Below are positions 42,509-52,102 of a stretch of 64,000 bases of DNA, piece after piece. The stretch's first letter is position 1. The number at the start of each line of letters is the position of its first letter. Source of the stretch: Flavobacterium aquidurense (GTDB taxonomy: Bacteria; Bacteroidota; Bacteroidia; Flavobacteriales; Flavobacteriaceae); the NCBI GenBank assembly GCA_900107365.1, contig FNPS01000008.1:1-64000 (forward strand). Direction: 5' to 3'. The position numbers and the translations under genes are program-made. The notes beneath the pieces are model-generated. The model was not told the origin of the DNA, did not search any database, and saw nothing but the letters and a program-made list of their open reading frames with translations.

Positions 42509-44047
42509 ATGGCACTTACTTTAAATAAGGAACTTAAGATATATATAGTTGAGGTTATCTGCCTTTTATATGTCCTGCTGTTTGTTTATGCGGCAGTGAG
42601 CAAACTGCTGGATTTTGAAAATTTTCAGGTGCAGCTTGGACAGTCTCCGATATTAAGTGTCTATGCAATGTTACTTTCATGGATGGTTCCGTTACTAGAG
42701 CTTATTATAGCCTTATTGCTTATTGTGCCAAAGCTTCGAAATCTGGGTCTTTTCTTAGCCATAAGTTTAATGACAATGTTTAGTGTTTATATCTATGTAA
42801 TATTGTATTACAGTTCTTTTGTTCCCTGTTCCTGCGGTGGTGTTTTAGAGAAAATGACATGGAATGCTCACCTTGTTTTTAATCTGATTTTTATGGCATT
42901 GGGATGTTTGGCTTTTATTATTAATTATAAATCAATTAGTGATCCTTCATTAATTAGAATCCCAATTCGGCCTATAAAGAGTATACCAATAAATATTATT
43001 CTGAGCACCTTATCAATTATTGTCTTGTTTTTTTCTTCTGAGGATAAGATGCAGCATAAAAATCCTTTCATTCGGCGTTATCCCCAGCATCCTATAATGC
43101 GTGAAAGAAGTACGGATCTAAAGTTCAACTCTTATTATTTTGCAGGGTACAATAATAATAGAATTTATCTTGGAAATTATACCGATCCCTTGCATGTTCT
43201 ATCGATGGATGCAACGCTGGGAGAGAGAAGGACCGAAAAAATAATTTTTGATCCTAAAAATATTCATTTCAAAATGGTTAAAATAATTGTTCGAGGCTCT
43301 TATTTTTATTTAATGGATGGAAGTGTCCCTGCTGTTTTTAAGGGAAAAACAATTAATTGGAAGATTGATAAAGAATTCAAGGACCTGCCTTTTTTTACCA
43401 GGGCAGAACCGGTAGACAGCGCAGCATTGGTTTTTAGATCTAATAAAGGCCAAAAAGGAGAGCAGATAATTGGAGCTTACAATGAGGATAGAGTTCCTAC
43501 GACCGTCTATAATTCTTCTTTTTTACAAAAACAGATTGACGGTATTTTTGATACTGACGGTCAGTTGGTATTCAGCGAAAAACTAAATCAAGTGATTTAT
43601 GTTTACTATTATCGCAACCAATATATTGTTGCTGATCGTAATGCTGTTGTTGCTTATAGAGGTCGTACCATTGATACTATTTCTAAGGCAAAAATAAAGG
43701 TTGCTTACCTTGAGGACCGTAAGGAGAGAAAAATGGCAGCGCCCCCTTTACTTGTCAATGAGCATGTAGTAGCCTGTGAGAATCTTTTGTTTGTCCATTC
43801 CACAATACAGGGAAAATTTGAGGATGAAAAAATTTGGCAGCAGGCTTATATTATTGACGTTTACGATCTGAAAAAGAAAGCTTATATAATGAGTTTTGCC
43901 CTTTATAAAATTAGAGACAAAAAGTTTAGATCCTTTTTTGTGACGGCATCAAATTTATATGCCATTATGGATGATGAGCTAATTGTTTACCAACTTCGGG
44001 ATATTTTAAAAAAAGAAATACTGAGCAACAGAAATAAGAGTTTCTAA
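42509..44047 (+). CDS. MauE/DoxX-like membrane protein with long soluble tail
   Basis: The product is 512 residues from the ATG at 42509 (an upstream TTG in frame is unlikely). Four membrane spans (about 10-150) carry the MauE-type motif Val-Pro-Cys-Ser-Cys-Gly-Gly between the third and fourth, plausible redox cysteines. A 350-residue, beta-rich periplasmic part follows. MauE-family proteins help disulfide formation during protein maturation. The small gene 92 bases downstream encodes a four-cysteine exported peptide, a likely partner. Confidence 0.8.
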   Translation: MALTLNKELKIYIVEVICLLYVLLFVYAAVSKLLDFENFQVQLGQSPILSVYAMLLSWMVPLLELIIALLLIVPKLRNLGLFLAISLMTMFSVYIYVILYYSSFVPCSCGGVLEKMTWNAHLVFNLIFMALGCLAFIINYKSISDPSLIRIPIRPIKSIPINIILSTLSIIVLFFSSEDKMQHKNPFIRRYPQHPIMRERSTDLKFNSYYFAGYNNNRIYLGNYTDPLHVLSMDATLGERRTEKIIFDPKNIHFKMVKIIVRGSYFYLMDGSVPAVFKGKTINWKIDKEFKDLPFFTRAEPVDSAALVFRSNKGQKGEQIIGAYNEDRVPTTVYNSSFLQKQIDGIFDTDGQLVFSEKLNQVIYVYYYRNQYIVADRNAVVAYRGRTIDTISKAKIKVAYLEDRKERKMAAPPLLVNEHVVACENLLFVHSTIQGKFEDEKIWQQAYIIDVYDLKKKAYIMSFALYKIRDKKFRSFFVTASNLYAIMDDELIVYQLRDILKKEILSNRNKSF

Positions 44048-44139
44048 TGCCTAAAGATATATCGGCCGATATCAGGAAAAAAGATCGAATACCTGTAAAA
44101 AAAAGTAGATCAAAAAAGTCTAAATTAATTTTTAATATC

Positions 44140-44400
44140 ATGAAAACTTTAAATTTTAAAAACATGATTCCCTTAGGAGTTATTGCACTGGGGATATCAG
44201 GTGCGTTTGCCACTGTCTCGATGCAGAGTGCTCCTAAAACCACAGCTTCGGTGGATGGGTATACCCTTCAGAACGGTGCCTGTAACATCAAAAGAACATG
44301 CAGCGATACACCGGGAGCTTTATGTAAAGTAGCAGGTAATCAAGCGTTTGGTATAAATGAAGATACCAATAATTGTAGCGTTGAGGTTTATCAACCCTAA
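44140..44400 (+). CDS. DUF6520-like exported cysteine peptide
   Basis: The product is 86 residues from the ATG at 44140; a longer frame from 44047 gives a basic leader unlike the family. Residues 10-27 are a hydrophobic signal (Ile-Pro-Leu-Gly-Val-Ile-Ala-Leu-Gly-Ile). The mature part holds four cysteines (Cys-Asn-Ile-Lys-Arg-Thr-Cys, then Cys and Cys). This fits the DUF6520 family of small flavobacterial exported peptides, whose role is not known. It ends at a strong terminator facing the S9 operon. Confidence 0.8.
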   Translation: MKTLNFKNMIPLGVIALGISGAFATVSMQSAPKTTASVDGYTLQNGACNIKRTCSDTPGALCKVAGNQAFGINEDTNNCSVEVYQP

Positions 44401-44422
44401 TTTTTAATTTTTTATTAAAGAG

Positions 44423-44458
44423 CAATGCAGTTCCCGATAAGAACTGCATTGTTTTTTT
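44423..44458 (+). terminator. Rho-independent terminator
   Basis: CAATGCAGTTC (44423-44433) pairs perfectly with GAACTGCATTG (44441-44451) around a 7-base loop, followed by seven T. It ends the rightward MauE/DUF6520 transcript. The leftward S9 peptidase gene ends just beyond, so it may work both ways. Confidence 0.9.
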
Positions 44459-44473
44459 GTTTTGAAATAGTTG

Positions 44474-47134
44474 CTATTGCATCCCGGCGGTAATCCACTC
44501 ATTGGTTAAATCGTCCTTGAGATAGTAGTCGAACCATTGCAGGGTGCGCATTGTTAAATCTTGTTGGTTTTCAGGTTTTTGCAGTACATGTCCTTCACTA
44601 GGATATAAGAGCATTATGCTTTTTTTTCCCAGACGCCGAAGGGCGAGATAATACTCCATGCTTTGATTGGGATCGACCTGCCGATCATTTTTTCCTGTCC
44701 AGGTCAAAAGGGGCGTTTTTGATTTTTCCACGTGATCAATCGGTGAATTCTGCCAGTAAGGCAAAGGCGCTTCAAAAGGGGTTTTTCCCATCATCCATTG
44801 TGAAGTTTCAAAGCGCCACATGTCGGGTTTTCCGGTATTTCGATTCAGGGTTAGATAAAAACTTTTCAGATCCGTAATTCCGCCGCCTGCTATGGCCGCC
44901 ACGAAAAGGTTTGTCTGGGTACAAATAAAAAAAGATTCATAGCCGCCGAAGGAATGACCGATAAGCCCAATTTTCATTGGATTTATGAGTCTTTTTCCTA
45001 TTACTTTTTTTACTGCCGATACTGTACAGTCTAAAGCAGATATGCCTGGGTTTTGATGTGCAAGGGCAATATCGGGAAGCAGCACAAAGTATCCGTTCAG
45101 CGTAAATAAAGAGGGATTAAATCCCGTTTCATTGTAAAGGCTGGGACTAACAAACTGATGGAGATTCTTTGACTGCAGTTCATAGATATGAACGACCATC
45201 GGGTATTTTTTCTTAGGATCATAGTTTGCAGGATAAAGCAATACTGCTTTGAGGCTCTCGCCTTTCGCGTTTTGGTATCGGATCAATTCTGAGGCGCCCC
45301 AATGATATTTGTGAAACTGAGGATTGCTTTGAAAAACTACTTTAGTTTTGGATTTATTATGCTGCATGATCAACTGGATAGGCAGATCAAATCTCTGTTT
45401 CAGGTAAAAGAATTTTTCTTTTTTTTGCGTATAATAGAGGTCAGAAATAAGCGCATCTTCATGCACTAAAGGAATCGCTCCAGAGTGATTTGTCCATTTA
45501 AAAAAACCGGTTTTTCCATCGTCTGCCACAGAGCTCAGGTACAGCTCTTTTTGCAGGTCATAATTTTCAATTTTAATTTCATCCGATAATGAGACTGTGG
45601 TATATTTATCAGGGCTCTCCGCGATGCGGTACTTTACCTTTGATTCTCGACCGCGGGTGAGTCTTCGAGGGGATGTGCCGTCGGGTTTAATGGCCCAGAT
45701 GTCATATTGATCGTAGAGTAGGATTTCTTTATCATTAAGGCTCCATCCCGGATTACCACAAATAGATTCTGGGTTTAAGATCTCTTCCTTTGCAGAAAAA
45801 TTTGTTTCTATATTTTTTGTAATGTTAGTGTGCGTTTTATCGATAATATTGTAAATCCACCAGTTTTTCTCTTTAAAGTAAGCAATATATTTTCCCATTG
45901 GAGAGGGAATTATGCTATTAGTATAGGCAGATTGTTTTTTTAAGAACAGTGTTTTTTCTACGGTCTGAAGGTTCATGATATGAAAGTCTCTGGGACCATC
46001 CTGATCAAACTGAGGCTCGTATTCTTTGGGGTTTGAGAGCACGGCATAATCTTGATTGCCGGTGAGCATCAATTTGGGAAGCTTTTCGGTAGTTATTGGC
46101 ACTATAGTATTGGAGAGCGGAAACCACAGGGCAATTTTAGATCTCCTATGAAAGTTTCCATAGATCTGTTCTTGCGCGTACACCCATTTATCATTACCGT
46201 TCCAAATTTCAACATCTGAATCTGGTTTGTTTTCTGAAACATTTCCCGTGTCTTTAAAAGCAAAAAACACCTTCCGCATATCATCCGAGACCAGTAGTTT
46301 CATCCTATTATCATCGGCTAATGATGCTTTGTCCGGGAAGCCTGAATCAGCCAGAGTTTCGGATTTCAATTCAAAAAGCTTGTCTTGCTCCACCAAGTAA
46401 TAGAAAAGGGAAGTTTCTGATGTCAGCTCTGTCTTGGCAATAAATGCCAGAGATTTACCATAACGCTGCCAGGTAACTCCCGCGTAATTATGACGCCCCT
46501 CCACTAAGAACTGCTTTTCTCTTTGCGTTTTGAGATTTAAAAGGATAATACTGGATTTATTATCTACTTTGGTAGTGTATAGGAGTTGCTGCTCATCAGG
46601 ACTTAATGAAAAACCAGTAAGATTGGAAATTTCCTTTTTTGTCCTTCCATCAGGGTTGCGGATTACCATTTTCTGCTGGTTTGTTGCTTCATAATCTATG
46701 ATCAGATAATTAGTGAGAGCCGAGTAATTGTACTGGTTAACGGATTTGATAATTTCCTGTTTTCCGGTTTTTAAATTTAGGATATAGAGATTTTTTTCAA
46801 AAAGAGTTGTAAATGAATTGTTATTAATAAATGCTGTTTTATCTCCATAGGGAAGGTTATAGGTTTTGTTTGTGATGGTGTTTTGAACAAAAAGACTGTC
46901 AATGCCGTTTTCATATCTCATTTTATAGGAGACCCACTCCTGGTCGGCAGATATTTTATCCAAGCCTAGTACACCCCATAAATGATTATCAGAAGCCTCT
47001 ACTATTTTTTTTTGCACCACCTGTCCCCATAAGGGACAGGCTACTAATGGCAAAATATAAAAAACAAATAAAAGCTGTGTTAGCCGTTTTATAAAGGTCG
47101 TGCAAACGTTTTTTTTAGTATTATGGCTTCGCAT
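44474..47134 (-). CDS. S9-family prolyl oligopeptidase-type serine peptidase
   Basis: The 886-residue protein has a signal peptide (to about residue 37), a beta-propeller-like middle and a C-terminal alpha/beta-hydrolase domain. The catalytic triad is S728 (Gly-His-Ser-Phe-Gly-Gly), D817 (Gly-Lys-Asn-Asp-Arg) and H849 (Ser-Glu-Gly-His). It would hydrolyse peptides in the periplasm or at the cell surface. It is the last gene of the SusC-SusD-S9 operon, 11 bases after susD, which suggests that the receptor imports peptides this enzyme processes. Confidence 0.93.
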   Translation of the reverse strand: MRSHNTKKNVCTTFIKRLTQLLFVFYILPLVACPLWGQVVQKKIVEASDNHLWGVLGLDKISADQEWVSYKMRYENGIDSLFVQNTITNKTYNLPYGDKTAFINNNSFTTLFEKNLYILNLKTGKQEIIKSVNQYNYSALTNYLIIDYEATNQQKMVIRNPDGRTKKEISNLTGFSLSPDEQQLLYTTKVDNKSSIILLNLKTQREKQFLVEGRHNYAGVTWQRYGKSLAFIAKTELTSETSLFYYLVEQDKLFELKSETLADSGFPDKASLADDNRMKLLVSDDMRKVFFAFKDTGNVSENKPDSDVEIWNGNDKWVYAQEQIYGNFHRRSKIALWFPLSNTIVPITTEKLPKLMLTGNQDYAVLSNPKEYEPQFDQDGPRDFHIMNLQTVEKTLFLKKQSAYTNSIIPSPMGKYIAYFKEKNWWIYNIIDKTHTNITKNIETNFSAKEEILNPESICGNPGWSLNDKEILLYDQYDIWAIKPDGTSPRRLTRGRESKVKYRIAESPDKYTTVSLSDEIKIENYDLQKELYLSSVADDGKTGFFKWTNHSGAIPLVHEDALISDLYYTQKKEKFFYLKQRFDLPIQLIMQHNKSKTKVVFQSNPQFHKYHWGASELIRYQNAKGESLKAVLLYPANYDPKKKYPMVVHIYELQSKNLHQFVSPSLYNETGFNPSLFTLNGYFVLLPDIALAHQNPGISALDCTVSAVKKVIGKRLINPMKIGLIGHSFGGYESFFICTQTNLFVAAIAGGGITDLKSFYLTLNRNTGKPDMWRFETSQWMMGKTPFEAPLPYWQNSPIDHVEKSKTPLLTWTGKNDRQVDPNQSMEYYLALRRLGKKSIMLLYPSEGHVLQKPENQQDLTMRTLQWFDYYLKDDLTNEWITAGMQ

Positions 47135-47145
47135 GTTTTTGTTGT

Positions 47146-48537
47146 TTAATATCCCGGATTTTGAGGTTCCAGATAGGGGTTGGCGCTCAGTTCATTCTGC
47201 GGGATCGGAAAAAGAGCATCGGTGGTATTCCATCCTGGTTTTGTAGGAGAAAGAATTAGATCACTTTTATTAAATCGCTTTAAATCAAAAAAACGATGTC
47301 CGTATTCGCTGAAGAGTTCCCATTTCCTTTCCTGCAGGACAGCCTCCAGAATTTCATCTTTGCTAACAGCAGGCGAATCTGTAAGCCCGGCCCTGTTTCT
47401 AATTACATTAAGATCTTCCTTGGCGCCTATTAAATCGCCTTGACGGGCTCTTGCCTCGGCTCGGATTAAATATTGTTCAGCAAGACGAAAAACAACAGAA
47501 TACTCCGTAGATGTAGCGGTAGCATTTCTTTGTTTGTATTTAAAAGGAAAAAACCAGGTAGTCGTTCCATTAGTCACGGACTTAATCCAATTGGATCTGC
47601 GAAGGTCTGAACTGTGGAAAGAATCGGCAAGGCTGGTACGCATGGCTGTAAGGGAAGGCGGAGTATAAGTAAGTATAAATGTTGCTCCTTCTTTGGTATT
47701 TTGTCCTGTCCCTGCAGCCTTAAGCTGCCAGATAGTTTCCTTGGAGTTTATCAAAAAAACCGCATCGATGTTTTTTATCAGCTGATATGTATCGGCCTGA
47801 TTCAAGACAGAAGAGGCTTCATTTGAGGCCTCCGGATAGGCGCCACTATAGAGATAGACTCTGGCCAGCAATGCCTTCGCGGTATAAAGATTGGGACGGA
47901 TTCTTTCATTTGTGCTATACGAAACCGGCAGAAAATTTGCTGCATTTTTCAAATCAGCTATAATATTTAAATAAACCTCACCGGCAGGAATTCTTTTTGC
48001 CTCTCTGTTTTTCTTGTAATCTGTGGAGATAATATAAGGGATGTCTCCAAAGAGATTAACCAGATAAAAATGCTCGATCGCTCTTATGAAAAGTGCCTCT
48101 CCCTGAAGTTGCTTCTTATTCTCCGCGGTCAATGCTGAACTGGCCTGTGATCCTTCAATGATGGAATTGGCGGCGTAGATCTGGTTATAGGCTGTATTCC
48201 AGTAATCAGTAATAGTAATGTTTGTGGGCAGCAATGAGTTGTTATAAAAATTCAGGGCCTGGTTGGACGGTGTGCCGTACGCTACCATCTCATCGGTATA
48301 GTTCCCCAGTGTATTTGACAGTCCTGAGTTTGTTCCGGCAATCATTCCCTTGTCGCGTATTGCCCCGTATATATTGGTAAGGGCAGCCTCTGCAATAGGA
48401 TAGCTTTCAAATACAGCTGAGCTGGTCAATTGGGATTTAGGCATATCGACATCGACAAATGATTCACAAGCATTCATTGTAAAGAAGAGGATAATGAGAG
48501 TTGTGAGGTTTTGAGTATTTCTATAGATTATTTTCAT
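47146..48537 (-). CDS. SusD/RagB-family outer membrane lipoprotein
   Basis: The 463-residue protein has a lipoprotein signal with a lipobox cysteine (Met-Asn-Ala-Cys-Glu, about residue 24) and a SusD-type tetratricopeptide fold (Tyr-Asn-Gln-Ile-Tyr-Ala-Ala-Asn and the C-terminal Arg-Asn-Arg-Ala-Gly-Leu segment). It captures the substrate and hands it to the paired SusC channel. Operon context with an S9 peptidase points to peptide rather than glycan uptake. Confidence 0.93.
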   Translation of the reverse strand: MKIIYRNTQNLTTLIILFFTMNACESFVDVDMPKSQLTSSAVFESYPIAEAALTNIYGAIRDKGMIAGTNSGLSNTLGNYTDEMVAYGTPSNQALNFYNNSLLPTNITITDYWNTAYNQIYAANSIIEGSQASSALTAENKKQLQGEALFIRAIEHFYLVNLFGDIPYIISTDYKKNREAKRIPAGEVYLNIIADLKNAANFLPVSYSTNERIRPNLYTAKALLARVYLYSGAYPEASNEASSVLNQADTYQLIKNIDAVFLINSKETIWQLKAAGTGQNTKEGATFILTYTPPSLTAMRTSLADSFHSSDLRRSNWIKSVTNGTTTWFFPFKYKQRNATATSTEYSVVFRLAEQYLIRAEARARQGDLIGAKEDLNVIRNRAGLTDSPAVSKDEILEAVLQERKWELFSEYGHRFFDLKRFNKSDLILSPTKPGWNTTDALFPIPQNELSANPYLEPQNPGY

Positions 48538-48548
48538 TTTTTCCTGAT

Positions 48549-51500
48549 TTAAAATGTTAACTGTACAGCGGCAGAGATTACCTTAAGAGGCGGCAGATAG
48601 CCGTACGAGATAAACTCAGGATCTCCGTCTTTATATTTGGTGAAGGTCAAAAGATTCTGCCCCTGGAGCATAATGCGGCATTGTGTTTCCTTTAGATTCA
48701 GAGGAACATCATAGGATAGGGCAATATTTTTTAAACGCATAAAAGAGGTGTCCTCAAAAGCCGCTGTACTGCCACTAAATAAATAATCACCAGTGAGCGC
48801 CGCATCGTTTATACCTGTGGTATAAATTTGGTATTTTGAGTTGTCTCCCGTGTTTTTCCAGCTGTCTATCATTCTTGAGGGCTGATTTAACATCATACCT
48901 GCATTTTCCATTGCAACAGCCCTGTTTTTTTGACTTACAAATTGAAAAAGAAAATCAAGTTTCCATTTCTTATAGGTCAGCTGATTTTGAAGCCCTCCAA
49001 AATATTTAGGATTAAGATCAGTGACCACTTGCTGGTCTTCAGGAAAAGAGATTCTTCCATCGGCATTCAGATCTTCAAAGGTGTGCAGGCCAGTCTGGGG
49101 ATCGACTCCTTTATACTGGTAGAGCAGGGCAATATTTAAAGGTTTCCCGATACGGTACTTCTGACTATAAGGAGAGCTTTCCAGTCCGGGAAACTTCAGA
49201 AGCTTATTACGGGCAAAGGTCAAATTAAGACTGGTTGTCCAATTAAAGTTTCCAGTGTTGAGGTTAACTGTGCGCAGAGTCAGTTCCGTCCCTTTATTTT
49301 CAACTGTAGCATCAAGATTGGCTTGGAGTGTAGTAAATCCTGTGGTGCCCGGCAAAGGAATGCCTGTCAATTGATTCGAGGAACGGTTCTGATACCATGC
49401 GGCAGTCAGGAATATGCGATCGTGCAGAAATCCAAGCTCTGCCGCAATTTCAAATTTCTTATTGGTTTCCCATCCAAAGTTTGGATTATAGAGTCTTGAG
49501 GGCTGGAGCCCGATCACGCCATTGTAATTTACTCCGGATGTAGTGTACGTATTTAAAAACTGATAATCGCCAATTTGGTCATTTCCTGTGATTCCGTAAC
49601 TGCTGCGAATTTTTCCAAAACTCAGCCATGAGCTGTTTTTAAGAATTTCCTCACTAGAAAACAGCCAAGCGGCTCCGACGGCTCCAAAATTGGAGAACCT
49701 GTTCTCAGGGCTGAAGCGGCTTGATCCGTCGCGTCTAAAGGTAAAGTTAAGGATGTAGCGCTGCTGGTAATTGTAATTGAGCCTTGCGAAGAAGGCCTGA
49801 TATTTATATTGGGTTTCATCGTTAAGATTAATTTTTATATAAGTGGCTGCTGCCAGATTATAAATCAGGGAGTTGGAACTGAATCCTTCAGCGTATTGAT
49901 ACAGCCTCTCTGTGGTCTGGCTTTGAAATGTTGATCCCAGAAGAACTCCGAGCTTTCCACCCAGAAGGTCTTTGTCCCAGCTGATCTGAGGTTCAGCTAT
50001 CCATGAAGACCGTTTGGTATTATTGTAATATATCCCTGATCGTGAACTCGGAACATTTGCTGCGGGATTAAAAGCAGAGGAAGGCCAGGTTCTTGTTTCG
50101 GTGGTGCTGAGGTTTGTATACCCCAAACTGCTTTTTAGGACAAGACCCGGAAGCAGTTCATAAGAAAGTACCGTATTGGCTACAAGATCATTTGTTTTGG
50201 ATTTTACTTTAGGAAAAAGATTTCCAAGGGGATTCTCCCATGTTCCCTCGGCCCAGTTCAGGGTGCCGTCCTGATTGTAAAGCGCCGGGGCATTTGGTAC
50301 GAGTATCCGTGATACGGAAGTAAAGTCGGATGCCGGCATATCATTGTCCTGCAGTGTATAGCCAGCTGAAAAAGTTAATCGAAATTTGCTGTCATCAGAG
50401 CGGTGGTTCAGGCTAAAATGGCTTCCTCCTTTTTTATAGAGAAAGTCGCCGATGAATACTGTTGATTCTGTGCGATAGCTGCCGCTTAGGAGAAATTGTG
50501 TTTTCTCCGAACCGCCTGTTAAGGTTCCATGAAGGTCATTTATCTGTGCTGTATTTCCTATCAAGGTTTTCTGCCAGTTGGTATAGCGGTTTTGATCCCA
50601 AGTGCCGTTGATGTCGTAATCCGATGGGTTATAATTAGCAAGACCGTCATTTATGAAAGCCTGTTTTCGCATAGCCAAGTACTGCTGGGTATTCATAAGA
50701 TCCATGAATTTGGTCACTTTTCCTGCGCCCGTAGAGGCAGTAAGGGTGAACCTGGTCTTGCCTTCTTTCCCTTTTTTTGTTGTTATAAGTACAACGCCGT
50801 TGGCTCCTCTGGAGCCATAAATAGCCGTGGCATCCGCATCTTTAAGAATCTCAATGCTTTCGATATTATCGGGATTAATGCTGTTGAGTGGACTCGACAG
50901 ACCAGGATAGGTTGTATTGGTCTGGTTATAACCAATGGGCTCAGAAGAGAAAGGAACTCCATCGATGATATATAGGGGAGCATTGGCATCAGTTCTAAGA
51001 CTATTTTGTCCTCTGATTTTAATATCAAAACCTCCGCCGGGAACTCCAGTGGTTTGGGTAATACTAACACCTGCCATTCGCCCTTGCATGGTTGCTAATA
51101 CATTTGTTACGGGCTGGGTTTCTATATCTTTAGAAGTTATACGTGCGATACTTCCGGTACGTTCGCTTTCTTTAACTGAATAATATCCCGCATTGACACG
51201 GACTTCTTGAAGAGTAGTGGTATCGTAGGAAAGGACTATGTTTAGAAGTGAACGTCCCTGAACAGAAATAAGTGCGGTTTTAAAGCCTATATATGAAACT
51301 ATAAGAGTGTCATTAGGAGAGCAGGTGAGCGAGAACTGACCGCTGTAGTCGGAAATTACGGCATTGTTTTTTTTGTTTTTAATGGCAATGGTTACACCAG
51401 GCAGGGGATTAGTGCCATCTGTTACAGTACCTTGAACCTTATGCTGTTGGGAAAATGAATTGCTTTGCTGAGATTGATTTTTGGCAGACAATGGTGAAAC

Positions 51501-51572
51501 AGATAGTAGAAAACCTAGAAAAATTAGGCAATAGAGATCCATTCCACCCTTGGAAAATGAATAATTATTCAT
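48549..51572 (-). CDS. SusC/RagA-type TonB-dependent receptor
   Basis: The 1007-residue outer-membrane receptor has a signal peptide, a carboxypeptidase-like N-terminal domain (about 45-125, Val-Gln-Gly-Thr-Val-Thr-Asp-Gly) and a TonB plug with the SusC signature Gly-Ala-Asn-Gly-Val-Val-Leu-Ile-Thr-Thr-Lys-Lys-Gly. A beta-barrel ending in Leu-Thr-Phe follows. It should import a large substrate using TonB energy. It is first in the operon; the leader has a hairpin and a 7-codon mini-ORF. Confidence 0.95.
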   Translation of the reverse strand: MNNYSFSKGGMDLYCLIFLGFLLSVSPLSAKNQSQQSNSFSQQHKVQGTVTDGTNPLPGVTIAIKNKKNNAVISDYSGQFSLTCSPNDTLIVSYIGFKTALISVQGRSLLNIVLSYDTTTLQEVRVNAGYYSVKESERTGSIARITSKDIETQPVTNVLATMQGRMAGVSITQTTGVPGGGFDIKIRGQNSLRTDANAPLYIIDGVPFSSEPIGYNQTNTTYPGLSSPLNSINPDNIESIEILKDADATAIYGSRGANGVVLITTKKGKEGKTRFTLTASTGAGKVTKFMDLMNTQQYLAMRKQAFINDGLANYNPSDYDINGTWDQNRYTNWQKTLIGNTAQINDLHGTLTGGSEKTQFLLSGSYRTESTVFIGDFLYKKGGSHFSLNHRSDDSKFRLTFSAGYTLQDNDMPASDFTSVSRILVPNAPALYNQDGTLNWAEGTWENPLGNLFPKVKSKTNDLVANTVLSYELLPGLVLKSSLGYTNLSTTETRTWPSSAFNPAANVPSSRSGIYYNNTKRSSWIAEPQISWDKDLLGGKLGVLLGSTFQSQTTERLYQYAEGFSSNSLIYNLAAATYIKINLNDETQYKYQAFFARLNYNYQQRYILNFTFRRDGSSRFSPENRFSNFGAVGAAWLFSSEEILKNSSWLSFGKIRSSYGITGNDQIGDYQFLNTYTTSGVNYNGVIGLQPSRLYNPNFGWETNKKFEIAAELGFLHDRIFLTAAWYQNRSSNQLTGIPLPGTTGFTTLQANLDATVENKGTELTLRTVNLNTGNFNWTTSLNLTFARNKLLKFPGLESSPYSQKYRIGKPLNIALLYQYKGVDPQTGLHTFEDLNADGRISFPEDQQVVTDLNPKYFGGLQNQLTYKKWKLDFLFQFVSQKNRAVAMENAGMMLNQPSRMIDSWKNTGDNSKYQIYTTGINDAALTGDYLFSGSTAAFEDTSFMRLKNIALSYDVPLNLKETQCRIMLQGQNLLTFTKYKDGDPEFISYGYLPPLKVISAAVQLTF

Positions 51573-51613
51573 AATTTTGGGATTGGTTAGTTAAATATGA
51601 TTTGATTGGCTAC

Positions 51614-51658
51614 GGTCCTCTGCTCTAGTTAGTCGCTGCTGCAGAGGGCCATTTTTTT
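51614..51658 (-). promoter_or_regulatory. Leader hairpin and 7-codon mini-ORF before susC
   Basis: GGTCCTCTGC (51614-51623) pairs with GCAGAGGGCC (51641-51650), with one G-T pair. On the minus strand, within the presumed susC leader, an ATG at 51652 opens a 7-codon frame (Met-Ala-Leu-Cys-Ser-Ser-Asp, stop) that overlaps the stem. Translating it would disturb the hairpin. On the plus strand the same hairpin is followed by T7, but no plus-strand gene is nearby. Confidence 0.4.
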
Positions 51659-51663
51659 ATGTA

Positions 51664-51888
51664 TTAAGTAAACGGCTTAATAATCACAATAAAGATTTTA
51701 TTTAATTCACAGGCATATGTAAGTTTAGATTTATTCGTTTTTTTTGCGAACACTTTAAAAATCATCGAGATAACACTAAGAATAACAAGAGAGTATTGAG
51801 CATAAAAAAGCGCGGAACTCAGCTTATCGAACAGAGGTACTGGCGGCACCAACCACAATAAGTGAGCCCACGCCAATGACGTGAGCAT
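51664..51888 (-). CDS. Doubtful small membrane ORF in the susC leader
   Basis: The frame is 74 residues with a hydrophobic middle (about 25-48). It lies where the susC leader or promoter should be and resembles no family I know. Coding potential is weak; it is listed so the 500-base gap is described. The rest of 51573-52049 shows no other gene. Confidence 0.2.
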   Translation of the reverse strand: MLTSLAWAHLLWLVPPVPLFDKLSSALFYAQYSLVILSVISMIFKVFAKKTNKSKLTYACELNKIFIVIIKPFT

Positions 51889-52049
51889 CTTACTTATCCT
51901 CTCGTGGTTTAAAAAACGCCAGTTTTCTGTTCGAGATTCAAAGCGAATGCTTCAAATATTTTTAATTGAAGAGTCGCAAAATTAATAAAATCCTATTTAA
52001 AATTTCTTTAAATATTTATTTAGAATTTCAAATATATGAAAAAAATCAC

Positions 52050-52073
52050 AAAATTGTCAAATTTGACAATTTT
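52050..52073. promoter_or_regulatory. Perfect 24-bp palindrome, candidate operator
   Basis: AAAATTGTCAAA is followed by its exact complement TTTGACAATTTT. It ends 29 bases before the XRE gene. Its symmetry suits a dimeric HTH repressor, and its location in the promoter suggests autoregulation. Confidence 0.7.
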
Positions 52074-52102
52074 TTTTGTCCTAATTATCTCAATTTCACT
52101 TT

